From positions 1 through 64,000 of the IMG/VR virus record IMGVR_UViG_3300042485_001870: a stretch of 64,000 nt of DNA; one strand, given 5' to 3'. Of the stretch, positions 22,901 through 31,411 are shown piece after piece. Made by a program: the position numbers and the translations under genes. How positions within the stretch are numbered: the first letter of the stretch is position 1; each line of letters starts with the position of its first letter. Under the pieces are notes generated by a model that did not search any database, was not told the DNA's origin, and saw only the letters and a program-made list of their open reading frames with translations. The stretch comes from a virus.

Positions 22901-25900
22901 TTGACCACCACCTATAGTAGCGAATGCTCCTAATGCTCTATTAGAAATACCACCACCAATAGCTGAGCAATTGCCTGAAGCTGTATTACATGCACCACCA
23001 TTTACTGCACTATGGTTCCCTGAAGCAGTGTGTGCACCTCCTCCTGCTATAACTGAATTTAATCCTGAAGCAATATTTGAATCTCCACTTAGTACGGATG
23101 AATAATAGCTTCCTGAAGCAGTATTGTTATACCCTCCCCCTACAACGTGAAGACCTTGACCACACGCTCTATTAGTACTACCCCCTCCTATAAAAGAACG
23201 ACTAGCTGTAATTGAGTTAAGATATCCACCACTTATTGTTGACCAAGCTGTACTTGCTGTATTACCACATCCACCAACTACAGCAGAGCAAGCAGCTGAT
23301 GCAGTGTTACCGTGTCCTCCTGCAACCACTGCTCTATAGCCTGATGCTGTATTGCTATCTCCGCCACTAACAACACTTCTACTACCACTCGCAGTATTTG
23401 ATGCTCCACCTGCAACAGTTGCAAAGTATGTACCACTTGCTGTGTTTGACGCACCCCCACTTACTGTTGCATAAGCAGCACCTGAAGCCGTGTTTTGGTG
23501 ACCACCACCTACCGTAGAACGATAAGTTGAAGCTGTATTGGTAAAACCACCGCTTACTGTAGAATGAACTCCCAATGCTCTATTACAAATACCCCCCCCA
23601 ACAAATGCGTGCGTTGCTGTAGCACAGTTTGCGAGTCCTCCTCCAACAAAAGCATAATTTGCAGAGGCTAAATTCCCATCACCACTTGCTATACCTGAAA
23701 TATATCCTGATGCTGTATTGTTTACGCCAAACACTACTGAAAAACCACCACTTGCTGTGTTTGTTCTACCTCCTACTGTAGAGCAGTTTCCTGATGCTGC
23801 ATTACCACTACCACCTACTACTGTAGAATTACAACCTGAAGCTGTGTTTGAATTACCACCACTAACAGTTCCATAAGTTGCATTTGCTGTATTTTGGTCA
23901 CCTCCAACAACAACAGAAATATATCCTGAAGCTGTATTGGCTGAACCGCCACCGTGAAACGCTCTTGCTCCTGATGCTCTATTATTTCCTCCACCTACAG
24001 AAGTAGCTAAACAAGCTGTTGCACAAACTCCTGTACCTCCACCTACAAACGCATAGTCACCACAGCTAATATTCATCCAACCACCTGCAAGAACACCTGC
24101 TGTTCCCATAGAATAAAGAGTAGTTGGAGCAGTTGAAAAATATGCAGCACCCATAACACCACCTGCTGTATTGTTTCCAATACCACCCCCCATAAATGAA
24201 CCCATACCTGTTGCTCTATTACATATACCTCCTGCAACAGTTGATTGCACTCCTGATGCACAGTTTCTATATCCTCCTGATACAGTACCATTATATCCAC
24301 TTGCTAAATTTGCATATCCTCCTCCCACTGCAGAATAAGAATTTGAAGCTGTATTTGCATAACCACCACCTATTGATGTGTGATTAGACGATGCTACACT
24401 ACCATATCCACCTACAATTGATGCACAAACACCTGATACATTATTATTTTGACCACCCCCTATAAATGAACGATATCCTGATACTGTGTTTGTATAACCT
24501 GATACAATACCTGAATACGCTCCACTTGCTGTGTTTCCATAACCACCCAAAGCAGCAGAATAATTACCTGTACTATTATTTGCAACACCACATCTAACTG
24601 ATGAACAAGCTCCTGCTCCTAATATAATAACAGCACTAGAACCAACATTTATACCACTAGAACCTGAAGTACCTGCCGTTCCGCTTGTTCCACTAGAACC
24701 ACTTGTCCCACTAGTTCCTGAAGAACCGCTAGTTCCTGTAGTTCCACTTGTCCCAGTCGTTCCTGAAGAGCCAGATGTTCCTGAAGTACCTGATGAACCA
24801 GAAGTACCAGAAGTTCCAGATGAGCCACTACTACCACTTGTACCCGTTGTTCCACTAGTACCTGATGAACCTGAAGTTCCTGATGTACCTGTAGAGCCAC
24901 TTGTACCCGTTGTACCGCTTGTTCCTGAAGAACCTGATGTTCCTGTCGTTCCTGTAGTTCCAGACGAACCTGAAGTCCCTGTAGTACCACTAGTACCATT
25001 TGTACCATTTATACCGCTAGTTCCTGATGTTCCTGAAGTTCCCGTTGTACCGCTTGTTCCTGTCGTTCCGCTAGTACCTGTCGTTCCCGATGTCCCCGTT
25101 GTTCCACTCGTTCCACTAAAAGCAGATGTAGCTACAAATATTTGATGGTTATTAGCAAACCCTGTCGTTCCCGTTCCTGATGATGATACCAATGTAACAG
25201 GTATTGTCCAATAAGTTGGAGAAACATAAGTAGGGGTAGCGCTAATTGTCCATACTTGATAGTTAGCTGAATTATTTCTGTCTTGTATTGTTAACTTTTG
25301 CCCTGTTTGCCATAAAGCTATAAATATATCAATATCTGTTATCGGGGTATCTGTTAAGTGATTTATATTTATTTGGGTAGCACTTATTTGTGTTGCATTA
25401 TTCCAAAGAATATGTCCACTTGAAGGCGCACCCGTAAAAGTATTTGCATCAGCTTCGTATAAAAATAAATTATTTGATATGCCATTAGAACCGCTTGTAC
25501 CCGATGTTCCAGATGTTCCTGTCGTTCCGCTTGTACCCGATGTTCCACTTGTGCCACTAGAGCCGCTTGTGCCTGTAGTACCTGATGTTCCCGAAGAACC
25601 ATCACCACCACTAGCACCGTCAAGGTTAACTATCCATGAAGAATAAGTTCCACTACCTACCGTTCTTGTTGGGGCTGCAAATTGTAAAGCACCTGTTACA
25701 CTATTATATGAAATAACCTCGCACTCTTGGAAGTTTGAAATATTAAAAACTACTATTATTGATTGAGCAGGAGTATAAGCAAGTCCTGTTCCAACTATTA
25801 AAGTCCCTGCATTACCAAGAGTAAAAGTTGTTGTTGATGTTGTAGCGTATTTATCACCTGTATATCCTGATGTTCCTGCGGTTCCTGAAGAACCACTTGT

Positions 25901-26719
25901 ACCAGATGTTCCACTCGTTCCATCAGTTCCTGATGAGCCACTAGTTCCCGTAGAACCAGAAGTACCTGTCGTTCCTGATGTTCCGCTTGTACCTGAAGTT
26001 CCCGTAGTACCACTTGACCCCGTAGTTCCGCTTGTACCACCTGTTCCGCTTGTACCTGCCGAACCACTCGTTCCTGATGTTCCACTAGTTCCGCTTGTGC
26101 CATCGCTCCCTGAAGTACCGCTAGTACCTGTAGTACCTGAAGTCCCCGTTGTACCTGAAGTCCCAGTAGTTCCTGAAGTTCCAGTAGTCCCTGATGAGCC
26201 AGAAGAACCGCTTGTTCCTGATGTACCTGTAGTACCTGAAGAACCGCTTGTTCCTGAAGTTCCAGAAGAGCCACTTGTTCCTGAAGTTCCAGAGCTTCCA
26301 CTTGAACCACTCGTTCCACTTGTGCCAGTTGTTCCACTTGTTCCGCTTGTTCCATCAGTTCCGCTAGTACCTGAAGTACCACTTGTTCCATCTGTACCTG
26401 AAGTTCCCGAAGTTCCACTAGTTCCGCTCGTACCCGTAGTTCCACTTGTTCCTGTAGTACCAGAAGTTCCTGAAGTACTTGAGCTACCAGAACTACCGCT
26501 TGTTCCTGCTGAACCGCTTGTACCAGAAGTGCCTGTTGTACCTGAAGTACCTGTTGTTCCACTTGTACCCGTAGTACCACTCGTACCACTTGTACCCGAA
26601 GAACCTGAAGTTCCTATAGTTCCTGAAGTATCGGCTGCTACTATGCCATTAACGGCAACCAAAATTCCATTTTCATTTCTTATTTTTATATCCCCCGTAA
26701 TGAGTGATTGAATAGCCAT
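19970..26719 (-). CDS. Giant trimeric-adhesin-like tail fibre with self-cleaving chaperone end
   Basis: 2249 residues. The N-terminus (1-30) is probably the virion anchor. Then come long runs of G-T-S / G-S-S / G-T-T triplets (about 33-290, 370-410, 530-690), broken by two globular inserts. From about 690 to 2150 a repeat of about 15 residues, with pattern GGxxNTASGxxSxVx, recurs many dozens of times and resembles the Hep_Hag / YadA-head beta-roll of trimeric autotransporters. The end is a peptidase S74 intramolecular chaperone: S2165-D-C-R-L-K2170 keeps the Ser/Lys dyad spacing and marks the self-cleavage point, and a terminal coiled coil (LEERIAKLEAKL) follows. Unusually many Cys and Ser/Thr residues. 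Confidence 0.88.
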   Translation of the reverse strand: MAIQSLITGDIKIRNENGILVAVNGIVAADTSGTIGTSGSSGTSGTSGTTGTSGTTGTSGTTGTSGTSGSAGTSGSSGSSSTSGTSGTTGTSGTTGTSGTSGTSGTSGTDGTSGTSGTSGTDGTSGTSGTTGTSGTSGSSGSSGTSGTSGSSGTSGTSGSSGTTGTSGTSGSSGSSGTTGTSGTTGTSGTTGTSGTTGTSGTSGSDGTSGTSGTSGTSGSAGTSGTGGTSGTTGSSGTTGTSGTSGTSGTTGTSGSTGTSGSSGTDGTSGTSGTSGSSGTAGTSGYTGDKYATTSTTTFTLGNAGTLIVGTGLAYTPAQSIIVVFNISNFQECEVISYNSVTGALQFAAPTRTVGSGTYSSWIVNLDGASGGDGSSGTSGTTGTSGSSGTSGTSGTSGTTGTSGTSGTSGSNGISNNLFLYEADANTFTGAPSSGHILWNNATQISATQININHLTDTPITDIDIFIALWQTGQKLTIQDRNNSANYQVWTISATPTYVSPTYWTIPVTLVSSSGTGTTGFANNHQIFVATSAFSGTSGTTGTSGTTGTSGTTGTSGTTGTSGTSGTSGINGTNGTSGTTGTSGSSGTTGTTGTSGSSGTSGTTGTSGSTGTSGTSGSSGTSGTTGTSGSSGSSGTSGTSGSSGTSGTSGSSGTTGTSGTTGTSGSSGTSGTSGSSGTSGTAGTSGSSGINVGSSAVIILGAGACSSVRCGVANNSTGNYSAALGGYGNTASGAYSGIVSGYTNTVSGYRSFIGGGQNNNVSGVCASIVGGYGSVASSNHTSIGGGYANTASNSYSAVGGGYANLASGYNGTVSGGYRNCASGVQSTVAGGICNRATGMGSFMGGGIGNNTAGGVMGAAYFSTAPTTLYSMGTAGVLAGGWMNISCGDYAFVGGGTGVCATACLATSVGGGNNRASGARAFHGGGSANTASGYISVVVGGDQNTANATYGTVSGGNSNTASGCNSTVVGGSGNAASGNCSTVGGRTNTASGGFSVVFGVNNTASGYISGIASGDGNLASANYAFVGGGLANCATATHAFVGGGICNRALGVHSTVSGGFTNTASTYRSTVGGGHQNTASGAAYATVSGGASNTASGTYFATVAGGASNTASGSRSVVSGGDSNTASGYRAVVAGGHGNTASAACSAVVGGCGNTASTAWSTISGGYLNSITASRSFIGGGSTNRACGQGLHVVGGGYNNTASGSYYSSVLSGDSNIASGLNSVIAGGGAHTASGNHSAVNGGACNTASGNCSAIGGGISNRALGAFATIGGGQANVVCVIGANAASTIGGGASNVLNSQYGGTIGGGTSNTASGYYVTIAGGRSNNAPATSSTIAGGKGNTSSGGYSFVGGGNNNISSGSTSAIIGGCSNTASNQFSTVSGGISNTASGSRSFIGGGQTNTASGYANTISGGWYNNSSGNYNTISAGYKNCLNSTASFIGAGTCNYICSSVAAGCTSGTTISGGIGNNTSGGTFNTTNGFFSVAPTTFFAAGQFSTIGGGFQNRATGQYSSIGGGCANIASGLGSAVASGVASTASGYEAFVGGGNNNLASGFWTTVGGGQTNTASNYRSTVAGGQGNSATGNYSAVVGGRGNTASSTDSFIGGGLSNIASGACSFIGGGKTNTASAGYAVVSGGICNNVGYIWSGIGSGYYNTVSNYSSFIGGGEANTVSGNRSVIAGGRVNTASGNHSTVSGGAANAASGACSFAGGGGGNAASGSFSVNAGGSGNNSSAIYAVIGGGISNTSNGQATTVAGGRAHTASGTYDTIGGGYNNIVCGYASTISGGYANRVTGTENVVVGGRTNTNSGYRAFIGGGQNNNVSGSCASIVGGYGSVASASHTSIGGGQSNTASGVFSKAGGGYANTASGCASVVSGGFGNTSTNCGTFVGGGYSNNATSWAAVVVGGTGNRACGPYKAAVVGGADNTASGYYSFIGAGYNSRICGVYASTISGGYQNVISAGCHGFIGGGRANVVSGAWGAIAGGCTNTVTNSYSTVGGGVTNTASGVCSVVGGGVSNISSGATSTVSGGTGNTASTLSSTVSGGVGNTASGIAYNTVGGGASNTASGTYFTTVAGGASNTASSGRSFVGGGDSNTASGYRSVVVGGVSNAASGGCSAVLGGSSNTASGAWSGAFGCSITASAACTFYTNNSCACSCMFATAFFETSDCRLKNIHNTFSAYDGINFSQFSWKKDTDNKSCFGYIAQEVEKVLPNAVHNNVEGYKQVDYNHVNTYKLSKLEERIAKLEAKLK
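20290..24640 (-). repeat. YadA-head-like 15-residue repeats in the fibre gene
   Basis: About 4.3 kb of imperfect 42-48 base repeats that encode GGxxNTASG-type units. Some longer segments recur almost unchanged: the stretch around 24360-24470 (GGYANTASN, VASSNHTSIGGG, NNNVSG) is repeated near 21180-21290. This suggests internal duplication and scope for recombination-driven length change. Confidence 0.75.
24655..26634 (-). repeat. Gly-Thr/Ser-Ser/Thr triplet repeat blocks in the fibre gene
   Basis: Three blocks of tandem GTS/GSS/GTT triplets coded by degenerate 9-base units (about 25860-26634, 25490-25612 and 24655-25125). Glycine at every third position recalls collagen, but proline is almost absent and Ser/Thr fills the other sites. 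The opposite strand has a long open frame of Pro-Val-Val-Pro type, which is a shadow of this bias. Confidence 0.8.
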
Positions 26720-26733
26720 TTAAATTTTTTTTC

Positions 26734-27249
26734 TTAATAAACTAAAATTCTAACAAATTCTCCAGTTGAAAAAGGAACCGTAGATGCAACTGTTAATGTA
26801 CCTACTGCGGTATCCCATTTAATATCATTTCCTGTAGGCGTGCCACTAAATATAATTTCACCGACACCTTGACCACCACGAGTTGCAGAAAGTAATGATT
26901 TATTAATTGCTTGTGAAAATGCTATTGAAGTATTTCCAGTACCTGCATATTTTCCTAATGGTATTGGAACCAATGCACCACCTGAAGCCGGATTAACAAC
27001 AATACCACCTGTACCAATTAAACCTTCTGCTTCATAAGCATACCCACCACACATTCCATAAACATAATTAGTAAACCCATTTATATTTATTCCTGTATAA
27101 CTATTAGAATATACCCACTGAAGCAAATAAACTTCTGTAGATAATTTTTTAGGTAAATTTAAATCATTTTCTTGTTGGTTTTCAATAGCCTTAATAACTA
27201 ATGATATCGAAACCTTCGCTATCTCTATAACATCTGCTGTACTTGGCAT
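26734..27249 (-). CDS. Fibre-proximal structural protein
   Basis: 171 residues. The N-terminal 50 residues are helical, then the sequence becomes glycine-rich and beta-like, with a C-terminal half full of short strands (GEIIFSGTPTGNDIKWDTAVGTLTVAS). It lies between the 178-residue gene (overlap of one base) and the fibre gene (gap of 14). Probably a fibre base or connector. No family recognised. Confidence 0.6.
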   Translation of the reverse strand: MPSTADVIEIAKVSISLVIKAIENQQENDLNLPKKLSTEVYLLQWVYSNSYTGININGFTNYVYGMCGGYAYEAEGLIGTGGIVVNPASGGALVPIPLGKYAGTGNTSIAFSQAINKSLLSATRGGQGVGEIIFSGTPTGNDIKWDTAVGTLTVASTVPFSTGEFVRILVY

Positions 27250-27785
27250 TAGAATACAAGTTTAGGATTGTCAATAATGAATTTCGCTTTATTTAAAGAT
27301 AATTGTGCAATTGTTATACCAGCTCCTAATGATATAGCATCATCCGCCGCTCTAATATAAGTTGTCAATGCAAATTTTGTAGATAGCCAATTATCTCCAT
27401 CTAATAAAGATGGACTTGAAACTTGAGCTTTAGATAATTTTACATCATATATTTTTGAGTAAGTTGAAAAACAATAATCAACTGTTTTACTATATAACAC
27501 GACGTAATCTCCAATTGTAGAAGTAACACTTCCCCATTCTACGGTAATAGTTAATGCGTAATCTTTATCAAGAACATCATAACTTATTGTATTGCCAGAT
27601 GCTAAAGGGAATAATTCATAATTTGTAGTTGTGCCCTCTTCAACAAGATATGTTCCATCTGATTTTCGCATATATACTCTTCTGCTTGTAATAGCAGCGT
27701 CTGTGCCAGTGCTTGTATCCGTAATTACAATCAAATTAGGCACTGAAATATATTGCGTTGCGGTAAAATTTTCTAAAAATGGCAT
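27249..27785 (-). CDS. Structural protein at the head of the fibre operon
   Basis: 178 residues, beta-rich in the first 100 residues (ITDTSTGTDAAITSRRVYMRK; YALTITVEWG), helical at the end. It is the first gene behind the promoter at 27800-27830. The layout resembles proteins that attach fibres or cap the tail, but no family can be named. Confidence 0.6.
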   Translation of the reverse strand: MPFLENFTATQYISVPNLIVITDTSTGTDAAITSRRVYMRKSDGTYLVEEGTTTNYELFPLASGNTISYDVLDKDYALTITVEWGSVTSTIGDYVVLYSKTVDYCFSTYSKIYDVKLSKAQVSSPSLLDGDNWLSTKFALTTYIRAADDAISLGAGITIAQLSLNKAKFIIDNPKLVF

Positions 27786-27799
27786 AATATAACTTTTAT

Positions 27800-27830
27800 C
27801 AAAAATACCAAAAAATAATAGTATTATAAA
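27800..27830 (-). promoter_or_regulatory. Promoter for the fibre operon
   Basis: Read on the - strand, TTTA (27827-27830), 19 nt, then TATTTTTG (27800-27807), a perfect TAnnTTTG, 14 bases before the start codon at 27785. It follows directly on a terminator, so the fibre genes form a separate transcript. Confidence 0.55.
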
Positions 27831-27833
27831 TAA

Positions 27834-27865
27834 AAAGCTCCTACTTTTTTTTAAGTAAGAGCTTT
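27834..27865 (-). terminator. Rho-independent terminator before the fibre operon
   Basis: AAAGCTC-x-TACTT (27834-27846) pairs with AAGTA-x-GAGCTTT (27853-27865), one mismatch, six-base loop. On the - strand the hairpin is followed by TTTTTATTTAT. Confidence 0.75.
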
Positions 27866-27885
27866 CTCGTAAATAATTAAATTAA

Positions 27886-28788
27886 TTATACCGTTTCTGG
27901 TTCAGTTAATTGTTTATTGATATTATCTAAAACTTGTTTACCATTCTTTGCAGAATTAATAAATTGAGTTAAAGCTTCTGTAACATTTCCTCTATCTTCT
28001 TTTGATATAGTTGTTATTTCTTGAGAACCAAGAGTAACTTTTCCTGTTGCAATATCAAATTTAAGAACATCAGAATCTAATGCTTTTCTAACAGATGCTT
28101 TAATTGGTTTATTAGGGTCATTATAAACTCTTAAAAACTCTTCAGGTTTAGTACGAGCTAAATCAGCTACTTGAGCTAAAATAACTTCATCATCAGTAAA
28201 TTCATTCCAATTTAATGATGCGCCAATTTGACGAGCTTCAGAAGGTTTTAATTTGGTAACAATATTAATTGCCTCTTTTAATGTATTAAAGCCAGTCATA
28301 ACTTTTTGACTTGTAACTTTTTGATTAATAACCTTGCACATAGGAGCTTTGCTTTTATCTCTTCCTCCTTCTCCTATAATACTATCTTGATTCCAATTTG
28401 AAATCATTAAAAACTCATACAACTCTTCATCTTTTTGATTACCACCGGTTAATGAAAATTTGCCTCCGAATTTAAAATCTCCAGAGCCATCACTAATCCC
28501 CGGCATAAAAAATCTTTCTCTAGGATTGCCATCTCTATCCCATGAATCAGCAACTACTATATCTACCCAAGAGCTTCCTTCTTTAATATAAGGGTCTTTG
28601 ATTCTATCCCTTAAAGGAATATTTGCTTTAGGATAAAGCATAGGACTTTTTTGTCTTTCTTTTTCATCAGGGTCATTGTTCTTTTGACCGGTAAGCATTT
28701 CAAATGTGATTGTTTGACCAACCTCCAATGCAGGAATTTGATTTTTTAATTCCTCTGAAATTGCGTTGAATTTTCCAACTACTTGCAT
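27886..28788 (-). CDS. Capsid-module protein, unknown
   Basis: 300 residues, soluble, mixed. The first third is polar, the middle contains GGKFSLTGGNQKDEELYEFLMISNWN, and the last 100 residues are helical. It lies between two terminators, one after the capsid gene and one before the fibre operon, so it may have its own promoter or depend on read-through. A head decoration or virion-associated role is possible from position. No family recognised. Confidence 0.6.
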   Translation of the reverse strand: MQVVGKFNAISEELKNQIPALEVGQTITFEMLTGQKNNDPDEKERQKSPMLYPKANIPLRDRIKDPYIKEGSSWVDIVVADSWDRDGNPRERFFMPGISDGSGDFKFGGKFSLTGGNQKDEELYEFLMISNWNQDSIIGEGGRDKSKAPMCKVINQKVTSQKVMTGFNTLKEAINIVTKLKPSEARQIGASLNWNEFTDDEVILAQVADLARTKPEEFLRVYNDPNKPIKASVRKALDSDVLKFDIATGKVTLGSQEITTISKEDRGNVTEALTQFINSAKNGKQVLDNINKQLTEPETV

Positions 28789-28813
28789 ATTGTGTGTTTT
28801 TTATTATGAAAAT

Positions 28814-28842
28814 AAAGGGCGGCTTTTTACACCGCCCCTTTT
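28814..28842 (-). terminator. Rho-independent terminator after the major capsid gene
   Basis: GGGCGG (28817-28822) pairs with CCGCCC (28832-28837), nine-base loop, flanked by A and T runs. It starts eight bases after the capsid stop codon on the - strand and probably limits downstream expression relative to the capsid protein. Confidence 0.75.
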
Positions 28843-28850
28843 AGTTTGTA

Positions 28851-30203
28851 TTAAGATAATACTTGTTGACGCAAGAAATGTTGAACACCTAAACACTCAA
28901 GACCTTGAGCAGTTGTCCAAGAACATGTCCAGTTCATCGCATCTCCGTTAGGATTAACAGGAGATAATGCTCCTGTATGGATTTCACCAATCATGTCATT
29001 ACCATACTTGGTTTGAGCAGGTACGTATCTTACACGCATTGCTGAATCATAACCACCGCCTTCAACTTTAACTCTATTGTTATAAGGAATGTAGTAAACA
29101 CTCTTATTGATAGTAGTTTGGCTGAATAATACCGGTTGGTCTTGAATTGGCATTGCCATGTAATGTAAATCAAATCCACCGTAGCTAACTTTGTCTACAG
29201 TCAAATCTAATTCTTTACCATCAACTACAATACGTACTGATTGAACACCAGAAGAACCTAAAGCCTTCCAATATGTATCATGCGCACGCTTTGCAGCAGA
29301 AGAACCGAATACTAAATAATCTTTAGGAGAGCGTTGAGAAATCAACACATCTAAAGCGTTATCAATATTTGTTTGTTGTACTGTACCTAAAGTACCATTT
29401 ACTAATGTAGAACCATACATTTCAATGTATTTGTTCAATCCACGAGTAGTTTGTACCGGTCCACCACCATCTCCGCCAGAAGTGTTAGCATCAGTCAAGA
29501 TAGGGTTGCTATCGCTGAAAGTTGTAACTGACATATCACCTGCAATATAAGCAGCATTGATTTGTCCTTTTAAACGGATTGCTTTCTCTAAATGGTCTTT
29601 AACGATAAATTTGTTTTGTCCGTTAAATTCTACCTCGATTGTAGCAGCGTTTTGTACGTCTGTGATTTTAGAGATTTCTCTAAAGATTTGATACTTGTTA
29701 GTGTAACGAGTCAAACCGAAACGTAAGTTGCTTTGAGAAACAGAATTCTCACCAACTGCTACAGAGAATAAAGATAATTTATCACCAGCAGTTAAAGTAG
29801 CGTTAGCTCCAGAAACTGTCTTAATGTAAACTGTATCAATACCTGAAGTAGATACTACGTTTGTAACGATAGCAGAAATAGCACCAGTAGGAACTAACAC
29901 TAAATCATCTTTACGAGCTTGACCTGAAGTCGCTGCTGTACAAGTGAAGTTTAATGAAGTTGTACCTGTACCATTAACTGTACCACCTGTTGTATCTAAC
30001 AATTTAAATAAACTTTCGTTTACAAATGTGTAGTACAAAGGTTGACCTGTTGCGATTGGTTTTTTTCTATCTCCCAACCATAAAATGTCGGTTAATGCAT
30101 CTTCGTTTTGGATGTCAGTAACTAACTTGTTAATCTCTCTCGTGTCAAGCACTGGGTCAATAGCGCTGACGTAGGCTTTGGTTATATTTCCAATATTTGC
30201 CAT
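28851..30203 (-). CDS. Major capsid protein (HK97-type, predicted)
   Basis: 450 residues, the usual size. Position (downstream of portal and scaffold candidates), a strong terminator just behind it and more C-ending codons than its neighbours all fit the most abundant virion protein. The C-terminal half (about 290-440) carries P-domain-like features: KDYLVFGSSAAKRAHDTYWKALG, a DGKELDLTVDKVSYGGFDLHYMAMP stretch and a conserved-looking VEGGGYDSAMRVRY. An insertion rich in Thr/Gly is near 70-150. HK97 fold is inferred; sequence identity to known capsids was not tested. Confidence 0.8.
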   Translation of the reverse strand: MANIGNITKAYVSAIDPVLDTREINKLVTDIQNEDALTDILWLGDRKKPIATGQPLYYTFVNESLFKLLDTTGGTVNGTGTTSLNFTCTAATSGQARKDDLVLVPTGAISAIVTNVVSTSGIDTVYIKTVSGANATLTAGDKLSLFSVAVGENSVSQSNLRFGLTRYTNKYQIFREISKITDVQNAATIEVEFNGQNKFIVKDHLEKAIRLKGQINAAYIAGDMSVTTFSDSNPILTDANTSGGDGGGPVQTTRGLNKYIEMYGSTLVNGTLGTVQQTNIDNALDVLISQRSPKDYLVFGSSAAKRAHDTYWKALGSSGVQSVRIVVDGKELDLTVDKVSYGGFDLHYMAMPIQDQPVLFSQTTINKSVYYIPYNNRVKVEGGGYDSAMRVRYVPAQTKYGNDMIGEIHTGALSPVNPNGDAMNWTCSWTTAQGLECLGVQHFLRQQVLS

Positions 30204-30233
30204 TTTGTTTTGTTTTTAAGGGTAAAATAAATT

Positions 30234-31382
30234 CTACCTGCCTAGTGTGCTTACTTTAGCTCTTGTTTTAATAGCTTCAGCAAACGATTCATTGGGTTGG
30301 GCAGGCGTATTACCTATTGGTCTTCGTGCGTTTTGCCCTTCTTCCACAATAGCTTTCAGCCCCAATGATTTACCATAGTTCACTAAATCTCTCTCGTAGT
30401 TTGGATTCATTGCCACTAATGCAATTTTTTGCAATTTAGCGACATCTGGAATAAGCTTACTCACATCTGCCTCTTGCGGATTTACTGATATTGCTCTTTG
30501 CCATTTTTCCGAATCTAACGCTACTGACATTAGATTTTCAGGTTTATCAATATTGAAATTGAATTTACCATTATCACCCAAATCAATAGCAACTCTCTTG
30601 CTTTGATATAAGTTTTTAGTGGCTTCGTGTTCCTGAAAAAATTGAATAATCTTTTGTGATTGGTCTATTTCTAACTTCCGCTGCTCTTCATACATTGCCT
30701 GCGTATTCGCCTCTTGCGTTCTTGCAGGGTCTGGTATTTGGAATTGCTTCTGTTCGGTAACTCTTTTTTGTCTTACAAGTTCTGCATCTGCCTCTAATTG
30801 AATTAATCCAATTTCTCTATCTTCATCAGATGCCATATCTGATTGCTTGTATTTAGACTGATATAATCTTTCAACCTTATCTTCAGTTAGATGTGGGTAT
30901 TGCGCCTTTAATTCATCTAAAATCAAATCCTGATGCGATACAGTTTCCCAATCAAATGCTCTTGCTTCTAAATATTTATACGCATCTCCTCCATTCTTTC
31001 TATACTCTGCAAATTCTGCTAAAAAATCATCATATCCTAATTCTTTTAAAATATCTTTTGGATTTGCTTTTTTTAACTCTTCCTTCCAATCGGCAATTAC
31101 AGCACTTGCTGAATTGGCTTCTCCTTCTGCTTCTCCATCAAGTGATGGCATCGTGAATGAAGATGCATTTTCTTCAGGTGGCGTATTGTCATTGTCGCTA
31201 GCTGTAGTGTTCTCATTTTGAACAGTTTGTGTTTGCGGTTCTACTTGCGCTTCGTTTTCTTCGGCTTTAAAGTTATGACTTTCGGCTTCTCTGTAATCAT
31301 CTACGCTTGGGATACCCGTACTAGCTTTGTAAACCGGTTTTGTTTCTTCTTGTGTTGTTTGTTGATTTTGTTCTTCTGACAT
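30234..31382 (-). CDS. Scaffolding protein candidate
   Basis: 382 residues. The first 90 residues are acidic, Gln/Asn/Thr-rich and probably disordered. The rest is strongly helical and charged (DILKELGYDDFLAEF; long Gln/Glu-rich helices around 190-260), and the last 40 residues are basic with TPAQPNESF and KTRAKVSTLGR. Acidic helical proteins directly before the capsid gene are usually scaffolds, with a basic tail that contacts the capsid protein. No protease domain seen. Confidence 0.65.
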   Translation of the reverse strand: MSEEQNQQTTQEETKPVYKASTGIPSVDDYREAESHNFKAEENEAQVEPQTQTVQNENTTASDNDNTPPEENASSFTMPSLDGEAEGEANSASAVIADWKEELKKANPKDILKELGYDDFLAEFAEYRKNGGDAYKYLEARAFDWETVSHQDLILDELKAQYPHLTEDKVERLYQSKYKQSDMASDEDREIGLIQLEADAELVRQKRVTEQKQFQIPDPARTQEANTQAMYEEQRKLEIDQSQKIIQFFQEHEATKNLYQSKRVAIDLGDNGKFNFNIDKPENLMSVALDSEKWQRAISVNPQEADVSKLIPDVAKLQKIALVAMNPNYERDLVNYGKSLGLKAIVEEGQNARRPIGNTPAQPNESFAEAIKTRAKVSTLGR

Positions 31383-31411
31383 GTTTGTGTTTTTTCGTTA
31401 CGAAATTATAT

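Noticed and set aside
20290-24640. Regular DNA repeats as a possible CRISPR array
   Set aside because: The repeats are imperfect, keep a single open frame and encode beta-roll units. No constant repeat with unique spacers exists.
26097-26711. Long + strand frame of Pro-Val-Val-Pro repeats
   Set aside because: It is the antisense shadow of the Gly-Thr-Ser triplets of the fibre gene, whose chaperone end and operon context show that the - strand is coding.
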